DNA of 64,000 bases from Metridium senile (lineage: Eukaryota > Cnidaria > Anthozoa > Actiniaria > Metridiidae): assembly GCA_949775045.1 (NCBI GenBank), contig OX459104.1, forward strand, positions 310,001 to 374,000. Reading direction: 5' to 3'. Positions within the stretch are counted from its first letter, which is position 1. The number at the start of each line of letters is the position of its first letter. This document shows, in pieces, positions 62,401 to 64,000 of this stretch. A program made the position numbers and the translations under genes. The notes beneath the pieces were generated by a model. It had not been told where the DNA came from. It saw nothing but the letters and a program-made list of their open reading frames with translations, and did not search any database.

Positions 62401-62965
62401 TCAATCAAAAAAATGCAAATTATGTTTGGCGTGGTAGTAAATGTCTTTATAAGTTTCCGCCACAAACAATCACTTATGTAAATGACCAAGAGATCCATTC
62501 CAAATGCACCAAGACTGAAATACGGACATCGAACCTATGATCGTTCGATTTCTAGATTTGGAACACATGATCAAGAGAGAAACGTGATAAAATAAATCGG
62601 CTAGTGGATATTTTATGACATCAGCGAAACTTGTCGGAAGGGCATGGATGACTTGATGAAACCTGACACTAGTTTCGGGGTCTGTGCGAGCAGCATACTT
62701 TGTAAGATAAATATCGACTTTACTTCCACGTGGAAAGCAACTCATCATTTTACATGTAAACTGTACCTTTGGAAGTTCTTTTTTCTTTAGCTGTAGATGC
62801 TTTAGACTTGGTGTTCGCCCGTGTTCGTTGTTTTTTCTTGGTGTTTGAAACCGATCCGAAGTCCGTTGTTCCGCGCTTTGTTGGTTTGCGCCGCTCTCTT
62901 GTTGATTTTCGATCATTTTTCGAGCTTCTTGACGATTTAACCGGGGTTTGTTTCATTCGCGCCAT
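44426..62965 (-). CDS. PR/SET-domain multi-zinc-finger protein (PRDM family), 16 exons
   Basis: Minus-strand exons: 62965-62767, 61574-61420, 60713-60503, 59195-58599, 57988-57814, 57276-57187, 56258-56126, 55582-55379, 54387-54273, 53721-53548, 52983-52803, 50423-50277, 49974-49891, 46506-46309, 45540-45164, 44976-44426. Every junction is GT-AG and all phases close, giving 1196 aa. The start ATG follows an in-frame TAA. A basic N-terminus ([12 protein letters not shown]) precedes a PR domain (about residues 67-190; [23 protein letters not shown]), then an acidic Asp/Asn/Gly stretch and a Lys-rich patch. About 19 C2H2 or C2HC fingers follow (for example [17 protein letters not shown]); introns split several of them. 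A Ser/Thr/Pro-rich tail ends the protein. The layout recalls PRDM10/PRDM15, but I do not assign an orthologue. It is a likely nuclear DNA-binding regulator, possibly with lysine methyltransferase activity. Confidence 0.92.
45766..45912. mobile_element. MITE family M1, copy 3, in a PRDM-type gene intron
   Basis: The ends TACAAACACTAAAAGTGTGC and inverted partner are intact. It is nearly identical to the copy at 36121. Confidence 0.85.
45940..46295. repeat. CAT microsatellite in an intron
   Basis: CATCATCATTAC repeats end about 15 bp from the exon at 46309. The His- or Met-rich frames are artefacts. Confidence 0.92.
46520..49736. repeat. Minisatellite, 36 bp unit, about 89 copies
   Basis: The unit is built from ATAGGTACATCGTAAGATAG and CATAGGTCGTATACATAT. 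Variants (GCA/GCACAG, GAATAG, GATTGC, TGCATA) recur in the same order in longer blocks, so the array has higher-order structure. Because 36 is a multiple of 3, frames stay open for up to 3.5 kb. The array lies in the intron between two zinc-finger exons, starting 14-20 nt from the downstream acceptor. Confidence 0.95.
49985..50260. repeat. Purine-rich (GAAA/GGAA) tract
   Basis: A GA-rich strand with a short tandem duplication (AGGAAGGAAAAGAGGGTGGG) in the intron between zinc-finger exons. Confidence 0.8.
50516..50640. mobile_element. Hairpin element in a PRDM-type gene intron
   Basis: The arms AGCTTGCAATGATAGAGAC (with about 50 bp total) and the reverse complement flank about 30 bp. Confidence 0.7.
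50763..51027. mobile_element. MITE with about 55 bp inverted ends
   Basis: The ends ATCCAAAAAACGTTGTC and GACAACGTTTTTTGGAT, continuing through GCCGCACAGTCCTC, enclose about 150 bp of non-coding sequence. Confidence 0.8.
51135..52815. repeat. Minisatellite, about 51 bp unit, about 33 copies, carrying a splice donor
   Basis: The unit contains TTACTTATCACAGATAACG and TCTACTATCAATAACAGTAT. On the minus strand each unit repeats TTATCTGTGATAA/GTAAAT, which is the 3' end and donor of the zinc-finger exon 52983-52803; that exon forms the first unit. Confidence 0.93.
53310..53470. mobile_element. Imperfect inverted-repeat element
   Basis: Arms of the type CCAAATTGAAATATGG / CCATATTTCGATTCGG and GACTGCCCAGCCTCG / CGAGGCTAGACAGTC, in an intron. 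Confidence 0.55.
53930..54250. repeat. GAT/GAC microsatellite in an intron
   Basis: GATGAC and AGTGAT triplets, ending near the donor of exon 54387-54273. Confidence 0.85.
55720..56085. repeat. CAT microsatellite in an intron
   Basis: CATCATCATCTCC and ATTATACCA repeats between exons 56258-56126 and 55582-55379. Confidence 0.9.
56579..56996. mobile_element. Non-autonomous DNA transposon, about 420 bp, about 70 bp inverted ends
   Basis: The ends ACAGGCAGCCCAACTACTCG and reverse complement continue inward through AAAATATTTTTTAC. No transposase is encoded. Confidence 0.8.
57372..57675. repeat. Dispersed repeat family R1, three tandem cores, in an intron
   Basis: The same 90 bp core as at 21935 (CTAGTATAGGCTGCGTC, AACGATAGGTAATA), ending with an inverted half (TTTTTTACGGTATTAC). 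Confidence 0.8.
58315..58603. repeat. Minisatellite, about 45 bp unit, seven copies, carrying a splice donor
   Basis: The unit contains ATTAGGGGTGAGGTGCAC and TTTAATACCTGTGTTG. On the minus strand every unit holds ACAG/GTATTAAAG, the end and donor of exon 59195-58599. Confidence 0.9.
59275..59830. repeat. Minisatellite, about 42 bp unit
   Basis: About 13 units with ACATTGTCATTATATCAT and GATATCAATCACCACAT, in the intron after the PR domain exon. Confidence 0.88.
59832..60018. mobile_element. MITE with about 75 bp inverted ends
   Basis: The ends AGAAATAGAAAACGAGGC... and reverse complement contain CTCTGTTGAGTTATAGAGC and TTTTAAGAAG. A related fragment with AGCCAATCAGAGCGCG follows at 60019-60132. 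Confidence 0.8.
60330..60500. repeat. Tandem repeat abutting the PR-domain exon donor
   Basis: About four units of 42 bp (CATCATCATTACGTCACTGA) run up to within about 8 nt of the donor of exon 60713-60503. Confidence 0.75.
60775..61012. repeat. Dispersed repeat family R1, two tandem cores, reverse orientation
   Basis: It begins with GACGAAGGGCTAAAGCTTG and continues through two cores (CCGACGCAGCCTATACTAG). Confidence 0.8.
61045..61350 (+). mobile_element. tRNA-derived SINE, second family
   Basis: A box-like GTTGGCAGAGTGGTGAGCG and B box GGGTTCGATTCCC are spaced as in a tRNA. A body with GGGTATTCTGGTTTTTCCTC and an ATT-rich tail follows. It lies in an intron of the PRDM-type gene, on the opposite strand. 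Confidence 0.75.
61585..61945. repeat. ATGA/ATGG/ATAA tetranucleotide repeat
   Basis: AAATGAATGGATAAATGA repeats lie directly upstream of the acceptor of exon 61574-61420. Confidence 0.9.
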
Positions 62966-63499
62966 AGCTTATATCACTAACAATAACTAAGTAAAATATC
63001 TAAGCAATTGGAGCAGTATTTCGAGAAAATATCGCCAAGTTTTCCTCTGTTATCTCCATCAACTCCAAACGCTTATGGTTCCAATCCGTGTGGTCTCTAA
63101 TTTCAAATCACGTGATACTAAATCCCTAGAGGGGAGGGCGACGGAAATTGTTTGTCTGCAAGGTTTACTTCCCGTAAAGAATCACAAGATGAAAATATTA
63201 GAGTGAAAAATGCTCTACTACGAAGCATAAAGAAGAGATTGATTCTTAATGGCATCTCGAACGTGAATGGGTTCCCGTGAATGCTTCGATAAATGAAATT
63301 TAGGAGTAATTTATGTAAATATAAATATTAATTACATAATTTATGAAAACAATCACTTCCGGTATTTTTCTGGGAATTTAAATGTGCTTTCTCAGCACTT
63401 TCTTTCACAAAACAACGAAACCAACTACGTACGTTGATTGTATTTTCTCTTTAAAAAGTGATATACTTTGTGTTTCCAACAGAGAAGATATAAACTACG
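62966..63499. promoter_or_regulatory. Divergent intergenic region between the PRDM-type gene and the cGAS-like gene
   Basis: 534 bp separate two start codons on opposite strands, so it must hold both core promoters unless there are untranslated first exons elsewhere. An E-box CACGTG is present near 63110. No clear TATA box is seen on either side. Confidence 0.55.
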
Positions 63500-63809
63500 A
63501 TGGGTGACAGAGAACTTAGAAAACGTTTGGATGAATATTTTTCTCAAAAAGTACAGCTTCGAAGGAAAAAGAAACGCGAAGCGTTAGATGTTTGGGAGCC
63601 CGTCGTGAGAAATATCCTAGACTACGTGAAAGAAGCAGACTCTCGCTTTGATTTGAGTGTGGCTCAATATGGCGGGAGCTTTTATGAACGCACAAAGACG
63701 AAAGAACCAAACGAGTTTGATTTGATGCTGGATATACCGTCATTGAGTCTGGGGAAATCTGACACTTACGATGGCCAAGAAGACAGTCTTTCTAGTGACC
63801 CACCGTTAG
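63500..63809 (+). CDS. cGAS-like receptor / Mab-21 nucleotidyltransferase, first exon (partial at the window edge)
   Basis: The exon starts MGDREL and ends in phase 1 at a GTAAAT donor. The encoded 103 residues have a basic helical start (QLRRKKKR) and then the nucleotidyltransferase signature: YGGSFYER (the Gly-Ser loop) followed by NEFDLML, where Glu and Asp are two of the three metal-binding acidic residues. The order and spacing match cGAS and Mab-21 family enzymes. Such cGLRs make cyclic dinucleotides upon sensing RNA or DNA and signal through STING; Mab-21 proteins without activity share the fold. The third catalytic acid and the substrate lobe are beyond the window, so activity cannot be judged. 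Confidence 0.85.
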
Positions 63810-64000
63810 GTAAATTATTATTTTCTTTAGGTGAATCTTGATTTTATTTTAGTATATCAATCATTTTATCACCATCATTAGTAATATAAAATATTTGTTA
63901 ATTATCATCGATATATCATTTTTAATTACATTTATCACAACATTCTTATCAGTATCATTGACATTAATTTACATATCATTATGGATTATAATTATTATCA
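63810..64000 (+). other. Start of intron 1 of the cGAS-like gene
   Basis: AT-rich sequence after the GTAAATT donor; no further exon is seen before the window ends. Confidence 0.6.

Overview
The window is nuclear DNA of an animal, most likely a marine invertebrate. It is AT-rich, the genes have GT-AG introns, and the families are metazoan: a Kv potassium channel, a calumenin-type EF-hand protein, a PR-domain multi-zinc-finger protein, a death-effector-domain protein and a cGAS/Mab-21-type nucleotidyltransferase. Short inverted-repeat transposons, tRNA-derived SINEs and many minisatellites fill the gaps. I cannot fix the phylum from sequence alone.

Layout. 1-4.9 kb is intron-like and full of tandem repeats; it leads into the last coding exon of a Kv channel (+, 4920-5933). 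A calumenin-like gene (-, 8331-12781, seven exons) converges on the channel, and the two candidate poly(A) signals lie about 45 bp apart. From 12.8 to 30 kb, transposon and microsatellite debris surrounds four related genes for small secreted cysteine-rich peptides (16744-17841 +, 23294-24242 +, 25772-26410 -, 27870-29486 +). Each has a tiny first exon that ends inside the signal peptide. Next comes a direct duplication of about 4.8 kb (30.18-35.01 and 39.05-43.71 kb). Each copy carries a four-exon minus-strand gene for a protein with an N-terminal death effector domain and two membrane segments. From 44.4 to 63.0 kb lies a 16-exon minus-strand PR-domain zinc-finger gene; every exon phase closes and the predicted protein is 1196 aa. 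It is divergent from, and 534 bp away from, the first exon of a cGAS-like receptor gene (+, 63500-63809) that runs off the window.

The most unusual themes are four. (1) Several minisatellites are tandem copies of the ends of coding exons: three multiply a splice donor and its flank, and one multiplies the stop-codon region. (2) The PR-domain protein begins with a near-copy of the histone H3 N-terminal tail in the same register. (3) The DED two-membrane-segment architecture, present twice, has replacement changes concentrated in the DED and in the loop between the membrane segments. (4) Two of the secreted-peptide paralogues share a 3'UTR block far more conserved than their coding regions.

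Three of the gene sets resemble innate immune or cell-death components (DED protein, cGAS-like enzyme, secreted cysteine-rich peptides). They are not arranged as an obvious single locus, and a functional link is inference only.
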